Origin: Symsagittifera roscoffensis
Taxonomy: Eukaryota; Xenacoelomorpha; Acoela; Convolutidae
Reading direction: 5' to 3'
DNA: 64,000 nt
Assembly: GCF_963678635.1 (NCBI RefSeq)
Contig: NC_087066.1
Coordinates: 67,777,477-67,841,476 of the forward strand
Every line of letters begins with the position of its first letter. The first letter of the stretch is position 1. The translations under genes were made by a program, and so were the position numbers. Positions 48,553-59,919 of this stretch are shown here, piece by piece. The notes under the pieces are model-generated. The model ran no database searches and had not been told where the DNA came from. It saw only the letters and a list, made by a program, of their open reading frames with translations.

Positions 48553-48598
<46 letters not shown>
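48553..48598. repeat. (TA)n tract, expanded
   Basis: About 23 uninterrupted TA units, the longest of three homologous tracts. The other copies of the segment at 39.1, 40.6, 42.6 and 44.7 kb have only a short TATATC or none. Confidence 0.85.
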
Positions 48599-48600
<2 letters not shown>

Positions 48601-49770
48601 CAAATTTAACATTTTTTGTGAAAACATCCCCCAACAAGCCACATAAAGAACAAAATGATAGATTGTGCAACAAATCTACTATGGCGCATAATGTGCTTTC
48701 AACCAATTTTGAACTAGTTCTAAGACGGGTCAAATATCCGCTTACGCGTTAATAGCGCAAAGTGTATCGCGCGTTAACTGTCCCAAATTGGCAAAAATGG
48801 CATTCTTTGAACTAAACCCCCAAACATTTTGAAAAATGATCACAGGTAAAAATATCTGTTCAAATTTCGGCTCAAGACAACAATGCTTTTTTGAATGATA
48901 TGAAAAAACTTGGTTAAACATAGTTAGTTAAAAATTTGTTCGAATATTGTCTGAAAAAAGACCACACCGAGCACAAATATACCGTTACTTTCGTTTCGAA
49001 AGTCGAAACAATAATATATTTTAACCTGTCAAACTTAAAAACTATTTTCTGAAGCAAAGAAAACAAAAACCAATCACACGACCTAAACAAGTGTTTTCAC
49101 TTCGTTTATTCGCAATTAATCACTGAAAAATATCCCAGCATGATCGGACAAGAGTAATCAGTGTTAAAAAAACGTATGCACTTTAAACTAAACCCCCCAT
49201 AAATTTTTTAAAAAATGATTGCAGGTTAAAATATCTGTTAAAATTTAATTTCAAGAGAGCAATACTTTTCGAATGATAAAAAAGAATTCTGTTTAAAAGG
49301 CTAGTTACAAATTTGTTCGAAATTTGTCTGAAAAAAAACCACCCCGAGCACAAATATTCCGCTACTTTCGTTACGAAAGTCGCAACAACAGGACTGCCAG
49401 TATCAGGGCAAAACCCTAAATATTCTGACTGCCTGTTAATGTCTAGGCGTTTTAGTTTTGAAAGCTTAGTTAAAATTCAAAATGCGAAATGTGTTATCTA
49501 CAACAGCGTTGTTTCTTCAGATTTTTCATTCTATTGATGAGATGAAGCTAAGCAATTGCTATTCTCTATTACAAATAAGTTAGGTATTAATTGTGTTCGC
49601 TGAAACTTTATAAAAAAATGCCGGTTGAACTTTTGATAGTATTTGCGAGATGTTAATTGCTTCCGATTTTCATTTTTCGTGTTCGGACAACTTCAGTTGA
49701 GTCAAATTTTTCCAGTGCCAACTCAAGTTCAAGAAAAAATTTGGCCCATGAGATCAATCTCCCCCTAAAA

Positions 49771-49929
49771 GACCAAGTGCACAACCTCCATCCTAAAATT
49801 AAACGGCAAGCTCAAACTGTAAGGCCTGCATGTACTATTCTTAAATTTGATTGGCTGAATTGTATATGTTTTGACCAAGGGAACTCTCTTCTCCCTAAAT
49901 CAGTTTAGGGGGAGATTGTTCACTTGGTC
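49771..49929. mobile_element. 159-bp inverted-repeat element in the array, copy 3
   Basis: Same length and termini as copy 1. The flanking array sequence is also shared, so it most likely arrived by segment duplication. Confidence 0.55.
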
Positions 49930-50414
49930 CAAAAAACCATTCAAATTTTTCAGTTTCTAGTAAATTTTAGCGTTTTGTTTGGCTTTTCAGCTTTTTCTAA
50001 CTGAATTTTAGCGTGAAAAGACAGAGTAAACGTGATCTGAGGATTAAAAGTAGGTACCTCAAGTTACTTAAATAAAATCTAGCTAAACTTTTTAATTACT
50101 TTAGCCTTGAAAATGATTCATAGTGGCAGTTTTTGTTTCTATTTCAATTGGATGTTACCATGTTTTTTAATAAGTTGCCTAAGGTGAGTCGTTCATGATA
50201 TTGCTGCAAAAATGCCACCAATGAAACGAAATGTTTTGTGTGCAATTCGATAAGAAAAAAACAGAATTATGTTTAATGACACTACGCTGCGCTGATGAAA
50301 GAATACAACACATATTGAAACAAGACTCCTCGTATCAGGATTAAGCCTTGAGTGTTCCGATTGTCTTTTAAGGTCGATGGAGCAGTAATAACATGAGAAA
50401 AATTAAATGTAAAA

Positions 50415-50430
50415 ATATATATATATATAT
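50415..50430. repeat. (TA)n tract in an array copy
   Basis: Eight TA units, homologous in position to 46191 and 48553. Confidence 0.8.
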
Positions 50431-51640
50431 TTTTTCAAATTTAAATTTTTTTTGTGAAAACACCCTCCAAGTACAAAGTGATAGATTGTGCAACAAATCT
50501 ATAATGGCGAATAAGCTGCTTTCAACCAATTTTGAACGATTTCTAAGACGGGTTAAATATCCGCTTACGCGTTAGTAGCGCGAAGTATATCGCGCATTAA
50601 CTGTCCCAAATTGGCAAAAAAGGCATTCTTTGAACTAAACCCCCATACATTTTGAAAAATGCTCACAGTTAAAAACATCTGTTCAAATTTCAGCTCAGGA
50701 CAACAATACTTTTTTGAATGATATGAAAAAATTTGGTTAAACATGGTTAGTTAAAAATTGGTTCAAAATTTGTCTGAAAAAAGACCACACCGAGCACAAA
50801 TACCGTTACTTTCGTTTCGAAAGTCGAAACAATAATATATTTTAACCTGTCAAATTTAAAAAACTATTTTCTGAAGCAAAGAAAACAAAAACCAATCACA
50901 CGACCTAAACAAGTGTTTTCACTTCGTTCATTCGCAATTAATCACTGAAAAATATCCCAGCATGATCGGAAAACAGTAATCAGTGTTAAAAAAACGTATG
51001 TATTTTTTGGCTTCTGTCAGGGAATTAGAAAAAAGTTCAAAAAATAACATAATAACTGCTCAATTTATTTCAAAAGTAGGATCAGGTCGGGAAAGCATTA
51101 GTTTCTCATTCACCCCTTCAGACTTCTCAATCGAACGAACGTCCTTCGGGTTTCCACGGACCGAGATTGGATTTTCAATAGGGCCAATGAGTTCCAATGG
51201 GCGAGATGTTTGAAAATGTTCCAGAGTGATTTCAAATTATAAGTTAACCGTCTTAAGAATAAATTAAATCTTAGATTCCCATGTTTTTTCATCAAAAAGC
51301 TGAAAAAAATAGGATGCGCTAATTTGCTATGCTAGCAGCAAATTATTTGCTGAAACCGCCCTAACATTTTTGACAAAAACTGGTCGTAAAATATTTTGGT
51401 AAAAAGGTAGAAAAATTAATTTTGTGAATTCACTTCTGAACCTCAAAAAAACGAGTTGCAATCACGCTATGTCTGGCTGCATAACAACCAAAACATTTAT
51501 ATAAAAAAAACCTACCAAGCAACTGACTTTTAGATTTATTAAATTATATATTAAAAATCTGGACGAGAGAAAGTTGACAGCAAGCAACTGCTCTTTCGAT
51601 ATTTTATATCGAGACTTCTTTATCGTTCTGACCAGTGAAA

Positions 51641-51715
51641 ATGGGGAGAAACTTTGAATTCAGGTGTGTTTTAGTGTTATTTCATTTTGTATTTTCGTTT
51701 TCTTCGGAAAATCAG
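51641..51715 (+). CDS. Signal-peptide-like first exon, type 1 copy
   Basis: Intact 25-codon copy starting MGRNFEFR, with CAG|GTAATA and the TATATAAAAAAAACC box upstream near 51499. It lies about 0.7 kb before the start of the BEL/Pao LTR. Confidence 0.35.
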
Positions 51716-51818
51716 GTAATATAATAAATCATCGGAATGGTTTAGGTGATATGTCATATATAATCACTTTCAGTTGTAGTTTGAGCGTAGTTTAACTGTC
51801 GAGAGAAACTGATTTGAA

Positions 51819-51902
51819 ATGTTTGAGTTTAGGAGAAACTTTGAATTCAGGTGTGTTTTAGAGTTATTTCATTTTGTATTTTCGTTTTCCCCGGAAAATC
51901 AG
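51819..51902 (+). CDS. Signal-peptide-like first exon, type 2 copy
   Basis: 28 codons starting MFEFRRNFEFR and ending SPENQ at CAG|GTAAAA. It is a tandem partner of 51641-51715. Confidence 0.25.
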
Positions 51903-52340
51903 GTAAAAAAATTAATCATCGGAATGGTTTAGGTGATATATCATATTAAATCACCTTCAGTTGTAGTTTGAACTTTTTTTAACTGTCGAGCGAAACTGAT
52001 TTGAAATGTATAATTTTGGCCTTTTTTTGAGCGCGGAGGCTTACAAAGCTTAATTAGGCTACATTTATGCCATTAAATGTTAGTTTTTATGAAATATATT
52101 TAGTTTTTGGAGTTTTTAAGCCCCACTTTGTGAATCGATAAGAAAAATTCAACGAAATACTGCAAAAAAAAATGAAATATCGTTTGAAACTTTTTTTAAC
52201 GATTTTTTTTTTGTTTTTCCAATAATTTTCTACGAAAACTGTTTTCCCATCGGCCTAATTAACTATGAATGTCAAATATAGCTCAGCTCTATTTTTTTCA
52301 TTCAAACCTTTTTTTATCGTGACACGCATGAAAAACTATT

Positions 52341-52753
52341 TGTAATGTTTTGGCTTGTAATGTTTTGGCTTTTCAACAGATCAACATAGGGACTTCTGAA
52401 ACATGTGCCGAGTGATATTTCTTAAGCAAGGCAAAATACGATTTAGACTAACCGCGCAACATTTTTTTCGTCAAACATGCAAAAAATTATACGTTGAAAA
52501 AGCCTTAAAATGTCAACATACAGTCTTGAACATTTGTCAGAGAAAACACCAACTAAAAAGTAGATGTTTTTGGAGGAAACAAAGCATGTTTTAAAAGATA
52601 AGACACTTTATTTACATGTAAGCTCAATGGAAAACGCATGTTAATTTCCCCATAACTGATTCATTTCACTTTACCCTCAATTTGCGGTAAGTAAACCATC
52701 ATAAATTCAATTTTCATACGATACAGTCGCTTTCCAGCTGTCGCGAATATTCA
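52341..52753 (+). repeat. 5' LTR of the BEL/Pao element
   Basis: The right end is set by comparison with 58543, where both read GCTTTCCA(G/T)CT, then AATATTCA, and then diverge. The left end is uncertain because TGTAATGTTTTGGCT is itself doubled at 52341 and 52356. Confidence 0.6.
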
Positions 52754-52790
52754 CTCTGGTCCGACTCATAACCTAAGAAAACTAAGTACA

Positions 52791-53560
52791 ATGGCTGAGC
52801 CTACTACAGAAAGTCAAACACCATCAGCTATGGATAATATGAACGACCTCAAAAAATCTGTTTGCGAGTTCTGAAAGGACAATATTGTCAAGTCAGCTAC
52901 CTTTATGCTAAACTCAATTGTAACCAAGACGAATTGAGCACTAAAACAACCGAGCTTGAGCCTTTCTTAACTCAATCCTCAACTGATGATCACGAGATGC
53001 TTGATGCTACCACTGTTGATGCAGAAATTGATCAAGTATTCGATCAACGTCAGAAAACACAGCAGGCTGCTAGCCATACTCTACGAGCCGCAAGGATAAC
53101 GATAGCGGCATCAAGTCAGACTATCAACCCTGTTCCAGATATGCAGATTGAACCTACAAGGATCACACCAAAATTGCAGTAGATCAATCTGCCTAGTTTC
53201 AATCTTGACTTCGATCGACTCATGGTGTTCTTAGACAACAGCGTCATGTCTTTAGAGGTGGTCGAAGGATCTCATTCTATACCGCGTAAACCTGAGCGTG
53301 AGCAGCGGATATTGTTAACAGAAAACAACCGATCTCATAAAAATGGCTTCTGTTTACCAGTGTAAAATTTAAAATAGCCAAAAGCGACATCCAATATGGC
53401 AGTGTGCGAAATACAGATCGATGACAACATCAAAAAAAAAGAATTTCGTGACCAGCAATATGAAGTGCTTCAATTGTTTGCCTGCCAGTCACGGCATCCA
53501 GCAATGCCTTCAACGTCGCTGTGTAAGATATGTCAAAGAAGCATCATACAAATTTTCATG
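52791..53560 (+). pseudogene. BEL/Pao gag remnant with zinc knuckles
   Basis: Starts ATGGCTGAG at 52791; the first frame ends in a TGA after 27 codons and the next frame (about 52862-53182) takes over. A Pao-type capsid stretch after a stop begins INLPSFNLDFDRL at 53189. Two knuckle-like parts follow near 53455-53550: CFNCLPASHGIQQC in one frame and CKICQ…KHHTNFHG across another. Both match the paired CCHC pattern of BEL/Pao gag. Several frameshifts. Confidence 0.75.
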
Positions 53561-53589
53561 GCAGTTCTAGCCAGCCCAATTCTCATCTA

Positions 53590-53900
53590 GCAGCGACAAA
53601 AGATGCTCTTCAAATCAACCGAACTGGAGCTTTCACAGTTCTTCCAACGGCAAACGTCGAAGTTCGATCTCAGAACGGTCGAGTTGATCACTTGAGGGCG
53701 CTGATTAACAATTGTGCTCAGACGAACGTCATCACCCTACAGACCATTCACCGGGTTGGCATCAAACCAACAGAAGCTCCAAATCGCAAAAATGGAGTAA
53801 ACCAGAAGAACAATATGTCTACCCATGATCGAATGAATCTCACAATTCTACCAAAGCCTGTTTACAATCTCAGTTTTTTGTATGGTGTTGGAAAACATCA
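53590..53900 (+). pseudogene. BEL/Pao aspartic protease remnant
   Basis: Aligns in wording with the Pao retropepsin (LPTANVEVRSQNGRVDHLRA, then the active-site region). The usual D-S-G-S is replaced by NNCAQ, so the catalytic Asp is lost. This alone would make the product inactive. Confidence 0.7.
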
Positions 53901-53999
53901 AGGATCACTAGCATCCAAATACACAAATCGCAACCACAGAGCTACGAAAGGTCAGCAACTACAACTTAGCAAATTCAGCTTTCGACAAGCCCAACACAA

Positions 54000-55128
54000 C
54001 TGATCTCCTGCTTGGACAATCCGCCAGCACGCATATTAAGAAGTCATGGAAAGTCAAGGAAGGAACTATAGTGCTAACCGACACAAGCTTTGGTTGGACA
54101 GTCTCAGGATAGCGATCACAGAGTCACAATACGAAGACACTCGCACAATATGGAATCAACTTCCTTGACAGCCAGTCCATCACATTTGACAGACTCTGGG
54201 AAACTGAAGATATTCTTTCATCTCCAGAATCCCAACACTCATCAAACGAGCTTGCGTAGATCCGACTTTTCTAGCAGCCTACGACGTATGGCTCAGACGG
54301 ACAAGCTATGGTGAGATTGCGCAGCAACAAATCACAGATCTACGAGGAAATTAACCATGAATGATTGCCCGATATTGGTCACTCAGCACGCAAAGCTTTC
54401 CGGCAATTCGTTTCAAACGAAAGGAAGCTGTGACAGAATCGTGAAGCCAAGAACGAAAATAATTACTTCCACCAAGACATGATTGACACTGGCCATATCG
54501 AGAAGGTATCTGTGACATCAATTTCTGCCAGTCGGGAAGTACTTCATCATGCCTCATTATGCAGTTTGGAAGTCCGATTCAGTAACAACAAGTGCAGAAT
54601 TGTTTTCAACGGATCAGCTCCAACTTTAAATGTAAATTCATTAAAATATTGTCTACTAGTTGCTCCCAAGCAACAGCAGTACCTTCATCATCCTCTTCCG
54701 GTTCCGATTCTACAAAATTGCACTATCTGGTGATATTACCAAGATGTACAGGCAAATAGAAAGACAGAAATCTACATCAGGTCTACTGGGGAAGAGAAGA
54801 AAAGAAATCAAGTGAGAAGTTCCGAATAACTCCTGCCATCTACGGTATAGCTTCAAGTAGCTTTCCCGCCATAGAAGTCTTTTCAGACAGGGCCGACAAC
54901 AGATGATGAATAGACAAAGCTAGCAATTGGCGAGTCCTTCTACGTGGACGACTATGTTGGTGGTGAAGATACTAAAGAACAAGCTATCAGAATGCGCCAG
55001 TGTCTCTCAGAAACTCTAGAAAGCCTGCCTCTAGAACAGCAAGGTTGTCATGAACGATATTACCGACAAATTGCGTTAGGACAAAGTTATTCTAAGCAGA
55101 AAATGACCACAGCGTCAAAACTCTGGTG
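54000..55128 (+). pseudogene. BEL/Pao reverse transcriptase remnant
   Basis: Family landmarks in order: LLGQSASTHIKKSW and GWTVSG (54010-54110), HIEKVSV and LHHASL near 54495-54560, CRIVFNGSAPTLN near 54594-54630, and YVDDYVGGEDTKEQA at 54940-54985. The catalytic YVDD is kept. The pieces lie in different frames with stops between them. Confidence 0.8.
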
Positions 55129-56088
55129 ATCAATTGGCATCCAGTTTCTGATTGTTTTCAGAAACGGCATATGGACAAAGTGGATTCACTGAACACCATA
55201 GACATACCCCAAGGCACTGCAAACCTTATCAAGCCCGCAAAAGTCCCGAGTGTTGATTTTGAAGCAATTCCAATTGTTGGCGAAAAGGTCAAAATGTGGC
55301 CACGATCAAGTCCGCAGATGCCAAGGAAAGAGGAACATCTGTAAACACGCACCTGGTGCATTCAGACTTCTGCAGTTAGCCTATGAGTGGCTAGATTTTT
55401 GAAAAGGATCAAAGTGTTTTAAGATTGATTTCACGAGTTCCCAATTCACACTCTTGTCAACTCCGGACGCTTGGAAAGTACTGAAAAAGAAAACAAAGAG
55501 CAATCAAAGATTGCCGGTCGCATTCACTATGGTTACCACAACACAACTGCACATAGACCAAAGTTTTTAGGTCGATTTAACCCAAAAAGTGGACAACTTT
55601 GAACGAAGTTTTCGACTGAAAAACAGTTTTAAAAAATGGAGATCAAACCGGCTATCAGCACGCTTCACTTGCATACCCCATTGACAGGAATTATCGAACT
55701 GCCTCCTGCAAGAATTTTTGGCTAAAATCAAGCCGACTTCACAGGAGATATAATGTGGTCAACTTCGACGGAAATTTCCAAATTGAAAAATTCAAAAACC
55801 AACTCGCTGAAAAGATCAGGGACGCAATTGAACCATGCTTCAAAATAATTTAAAACGAAAAAAAGAGTGTCACCTAAAATTGTCCAATTTTCAGAAAACA
55901 CAAACATGACTCCACTCAGCATCCTCTGGTCAGCTAAATCGCGCTAAAAAGAGAAGAAAGACATACATAGATCCATTTACATTGATTGAGAGCAGCTCAA
56001 TAGCTCTGCCCGAAAGCTTTCGAAAACTTACGATCACCCGCCGGATGATAGCAATCAACTTGGGACGAGTTTTTGATCCCCTTGGATA

Positions 56089-56500
56089 GTGACCCCTGAA
56101 ACAATAATGCCAAAGATTCTATTCCAAAAAACTTGGGCTGGAGATTTGGAATGGGATAAAGATATTGGGGCACAAATAGCGAACCAAATAGCGAACGTAT
56201 CTCGGTACTTGGCCAAGGACAGCTGTCATCAAGTCATCTTCATCTCTTCTGCGACGCATCGGAAATGGCTTACGGAGCAGCTATTTTTGCCAGAACAACT
56301 TCACACGCAGGATTTCACACTCCATTGCTAGACAACAAGTCACGACTTGCACCAAGGAAGACCGTTTGCATTCAAAGACTTGAGCTTTGTTCAAAAGTTC
56401 TGGGCTGTGTAAACTTGCAATTGGTGGTATATGTCAGCGCCTGGTGTGATTCAACTATAGCGCTTACTTGGATCAGATCAACTCCAAACTAGTATTCTTT
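56089..56500 (+). pseudogene. BEL/Pao RNase H region remnant
   Basis: FCDASEMAYGAAIFAR near 56246-56293 and RLELCSKVLG plus WCDSTIALTWI near 56380-56480 are the signature parts. The first spans a frame change. Confidence 0.8.
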
Positions 56501-56959
56501 TTTGTGGACAACGGTATCTCTAAAATTCAACAGATGCTACCCGCCGACAAGTGGAATCACGTTCAGACTCATCAAAACCCAGTCGATCATACAACTCGAC
56601 CAGTAGCAGCATCTGAACTACAAAATTTGCAGCTTTGGTGGTCAGGACTCTCTTGGTTGCAGAGAGATCAAGTTTGTACTCCATCACAACCCACAATTTT
56701 CGAAGCAAATGAAGAGAAGAACGAGCTCAAACGGTCATTCGACGAAACCATCCTGGTCTCTCAGGCAGTTGGTAGGGAGGAAACCAAGTAAGCACCAAAA
56801 GCAACCAGGACTAAACGTCGGATAGACAAAAACAGCGGAAAGGTCTTTGGAGCGATAGGGATCTTTTGATAAATGTCTACGGACTGGAGCCTTTGTCGCA
56901 AAGTTCATCCTGAATCTCCTGAAGAACAACACCGACGATCGTAATCAGCTTCGATACTT

Positions 56960-58060
56960 ATGATTAAAACTTCTTGTACGAGATGTTAGGGGAAGCAATG
57001 AAAGCAATCAGAAACGGACAAGATATTAGCCGGACATCAAGCCTCCTTCAGCAACATCCATTGATGGACGTTGATGGATTGCTAAAATTGGTGGAAGACG
57101 AGCAGCTGCTGATTGCCTGAACGAGAAAGCAAATTTCAGATGCTCTTGCCTCTAAACACTCATTTTTCGAGAACTGTGATTCGCCATAGTCAATTTGTTC
57201 AATTACACTATGTACGGAATGCCATATTTACTCAAACTCTGCAGCACTTCTGGATCATACGAGTCAAGACGATGGCGTAAGCAATGATAGGCAACTGCAT
57301 AACTCGCTTCAGGTTCCTTAGTAGTGCAATGAATCAGCTGATGGAGGATTACCCTGGTGAGAGTGTCAACCCATCACCACCATTCTTCTGTGTTGGTATC
57401 GCCGGACTAATGTACTATAAGGAAGCCGATAAACTATTAGGAAGCCGACTAAAACTAAGGAAGCTGATAAAGTGTTACATAGTATTTTTCATGTGATTTT
57501 CTACTAAAGCAATCTACTTGAAGAATGTTTGGAGCTTATCAGAAGGCTCATTGGTTGACGAGGATGCCCCAGGCAGATCTCCTTCGATAATCGAACCAAG
57601 TCCATCGGATCGCTCAACGAGCTAATTCAAGTGAAGAGACTTCTACAGGATAGAGGCAAGATAGACAGCCTCTCTGATCATGTTCGAGACTTAGGTATCA
57701 ATTAGATTACTGTACCTGCAAGGGCTACAAGTTTCGGAGGGCTAGGTGAAGCTGCTGTTAAGTCAATGAAACTGCTTTCACAAGACAAAAGGCAATGGAG
57801 GAAAACTAGAACTTGATAAGATGCACACAGTGTTTTGTAATATAGAAGCTATACTCCACTCAAGACCGATCACAAAAATCTCGGATGATTTCAAAGACAC
57901 TGTGCCACTCACTCCATCAATGCTGCTAATGGTTTCAAGTCAAGTCGATCTCCCATTGTTGCTGATCCTACCATTGATGAACTTAATGAAGATGAGAAAT
58001 GCCCGAGAAAAAGATTCAACTAATTGCACTAACTGATTGCAGAAGTCTGGAAGAAATGGA
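56960..58060 (+). pseudogene. BEL/Pao integrase remnant
   Basis: MDVDGLLKLVEDEQ (57061-57110), QLMEDYPGESVNPSPPFFCV (57328-57395) and IEAILHSRPITKISDD (57842-57890) match the zinc-binding region, start of the core and end of the core of Pao integrases. Many stops and frameshifts. Confidence 0.8.
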
Positions 58061-58102
58061 CTTTTGAGTATCTAACAGCTATGCAACAACGCAATAAGAA
58101 CC

Positions 58103-58315
58103 GTGTTGAAACAAAACTTGAAAAAAGGAGATCTAGTATGCAGAACTGATGATGATAACCCCCCTTTATTATGGCCAATTATATTCGTTGAAAATGTATA
58201 TGCCGGACACGATAGTCTAGTGAGGGTAGTGCAATTTAAAACAGCGAATAGAAAGCTTAGTACACGACCAATTTTAAGATTACGGAAATTGATAATGAAA
58301 GACGATGAACGATAA
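58103..58315 (+). pseudogene. BEL/Pao integrase C-terminal (DUF5641-like) domain
   Basis: Open for 70 codons: LKKGDLVCRTDDDNPPLLWP, then VENVYAGHDSLVRVVQFKTA and STRPILRL. This is the best-preserved piece of the element. Its stop (58316-58318) lies about 20 bases before the start of the 3' LTR remnant. Confidence 0.8.
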
Positions 58316-58335
58316 AACAATAAATTAAATTGGTT

Positions 58336-58543
58336 GATCAGCGATCAACGCGGGCAGCAATTTTGGAGTAAGCAAAGCATGTTTTAAATAAGATAATTTG
58401 TTCACTTGTAAGCTCAATTAAAAACCCATATTAATTTTCCCCTAATTAATTCATTCCATTTTACCCGCAATTTGTAGTAACTAATCATCATTAATTCAAC
58501 TTTCATACGAAACAGTCGCTTTCCATCTATCCCGAAATATTCA
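58336..58543 (+). repeat. 3' LTR of the BEL/Pao element, internally deleted
   Basis: GATCAACGCGGG matches GATCAACATAGGG of the 5' LTR (52380). Then about 170 bases are missing before TTTTGGAG.AA.CAAAGCATGT, which again matches the 5' LTR from about 52567 onward to the common end AATATTCA. Confidence 0.6.
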
Positions 58544-58544
58544 G

Positions 58545-59919
58545 ATGTCTTGAACGAAAACCAAATTCAAAAACTGACAAGTACTGAAAAACATAATTGA
58601 TAGGATAATTTTTAGCACCAATTAGCTTGCCTGATTTTACTCTTTTTTGATACCTTTGTTGATACCTTTTTTCCTTTCAATTCTAAACTGCTGATTGTTC
58701 ATTTCAACAAAATTGACTTTGGTTTTAGCAAGTCTACTAACTGACGTTTTTTAACATGCACATGTCCTGACTTGAACACGTATTTTTCAGTCCAAATATA
58801 TTTAGTTTCAATAGCTGCATTTGACATTCAAGGTGAGCAACCAATGCATGTACAATCACTCACCAAGGATGAACAATCTTTAATTATGCTTCAATGAATA
58901 TTCAAAATGCATCAACATCCCATCCCCGGATATATTGCGAGATATCTCTAAAAGCCATCGAAATTTTACTGTTTCAAACGTTTATGTTTATCGCATTGAA
59001 ATGGAATGCAGTTTGTGGAAATTGAAACGTGTTTTGAAAAATAAGGCTAGCAATATTCATATTTTGTCGAATCAAACGCAAAAAGTATAATTGCACTCTT
59101 TGAAATATGGATTGAGTTGCCGCGCTCAAATACGTCGCGCCTTGAGAAACAGAAGAATACAGTTTCACGCAATATTGAATGCAGCAAATAAAAAAACTAA
59201 CAATTTGAGAATTCCGAAACTTTAGGAAAAAATCCCTTCTTAAATATTTTTCTACGAGCTCCCGTATCTTTAAAAGGGAGCTAAAATGTATCTCAAAAAC
59301 TTGATTTTCGATAAACTTTGCTTTATAATATGTGATTTTGTTTGGAAGAAAGAGGACTGACCGTTTAAAAATACGCTAAAAAACAGATTCTATGAAACGA
59401 AAAAAAAATTCCACTTAAAATAGAAAAAAGAGCGTTCATATATATGAATTGAAGAAGTTGCGCACAATAAAGAAACCTTAGAAACTTATGAACCCGACTC
59501 TTATTAGCCTCAAAATTGTTCCCTACAGCCCAGCTGTTCTACAAGTTCTCGCTATCTCACGTGGAACTCCGAGTAAACGTTTTAAGTTATGCACTGTTTC
59601 AATTTTGGCTCTTCCAACTCAATTTAGACTATTAATTTGAAAAAAGCCTATTAATTGGAGCCTATTATTGCTTAGACTATTGATTGGAAAACCGTTATTT
59701 CAAAAACAAATATTTGAACTCCTTGAAAAAATAAAAATATTTTATGGTTGTTATTTTTCTAATTAAAATTACCAAATCAACCAAAATGAAAAATAATCAA
59801 ATTTACAATTTTTTCTATATGAAAAAAGTCAAAAAAGAGTTAATTAGGAAAACAAGCCTAACAATATTCAACTGCAAGAGACAGTTTCCACTACAATTTA
59901 CATTTCAAGCAGAAGTTTT
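58545..59919. other. Intergenic, no gene seen
   Basis: AT-rich sequence between the retrotransposon and the end of the INTS3 gene, which are convergent. No open frame with recognisable content; no AATAAA was found close behind the INTS3 stop on the minus strand. Confidence 0.5.

Larger units (their letters stand above)
38530..52640 (+). repeat. Mosaic array of duplicated segments, about 14 kb
   Basis: Landmarks recur in partly changing order. CCACCAATG.AA.G.AACG is at 38929, 40390, 42395, 44526, 45988 and 50211. ATCGCGCGTTAACTGTCCCA-like is at 39312, 41337, 42785, 44911, 46376, 48767 and 50590. GACAGCAAGCAACTGCTCTT is at 41063, 43617, 47413 and 51575. CACTGAAAAATATCCCAGCA-like is at 43139, 46739, 49121 and 50943. 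The segments 46105-48466 and 50340-52640 are long colinear copies. Abrupt switches between landmarks (near 48467 and 49180) show repeated unequal exchange. The array ends at the BEL/Pao LTR. Confidence 0.85.
52341..58543 (+). mobile_element. BEL/Pao LTR retrotransposon, degenerate
   Basis: The order gag, protease, reverse transcriptase, RNase H, integrase and integrase C-terminal domain is readable in broken frames between two related flanks. The 5' LTR runs from about 52341-52356 (TGTAATGTTTTGGC) to 52753 (AATATTCA). The 3' LTR runs from about 58336 to 58543 and ends the same way, but lacks about 170 bases inside. A TGGTCCGACTC sequence four bases after the 5' LTR is a possible primer binding site. 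LTR divergence is clear by eye and the frame is broken many times, so the copy is old and inactive. Confidence 0.85.
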
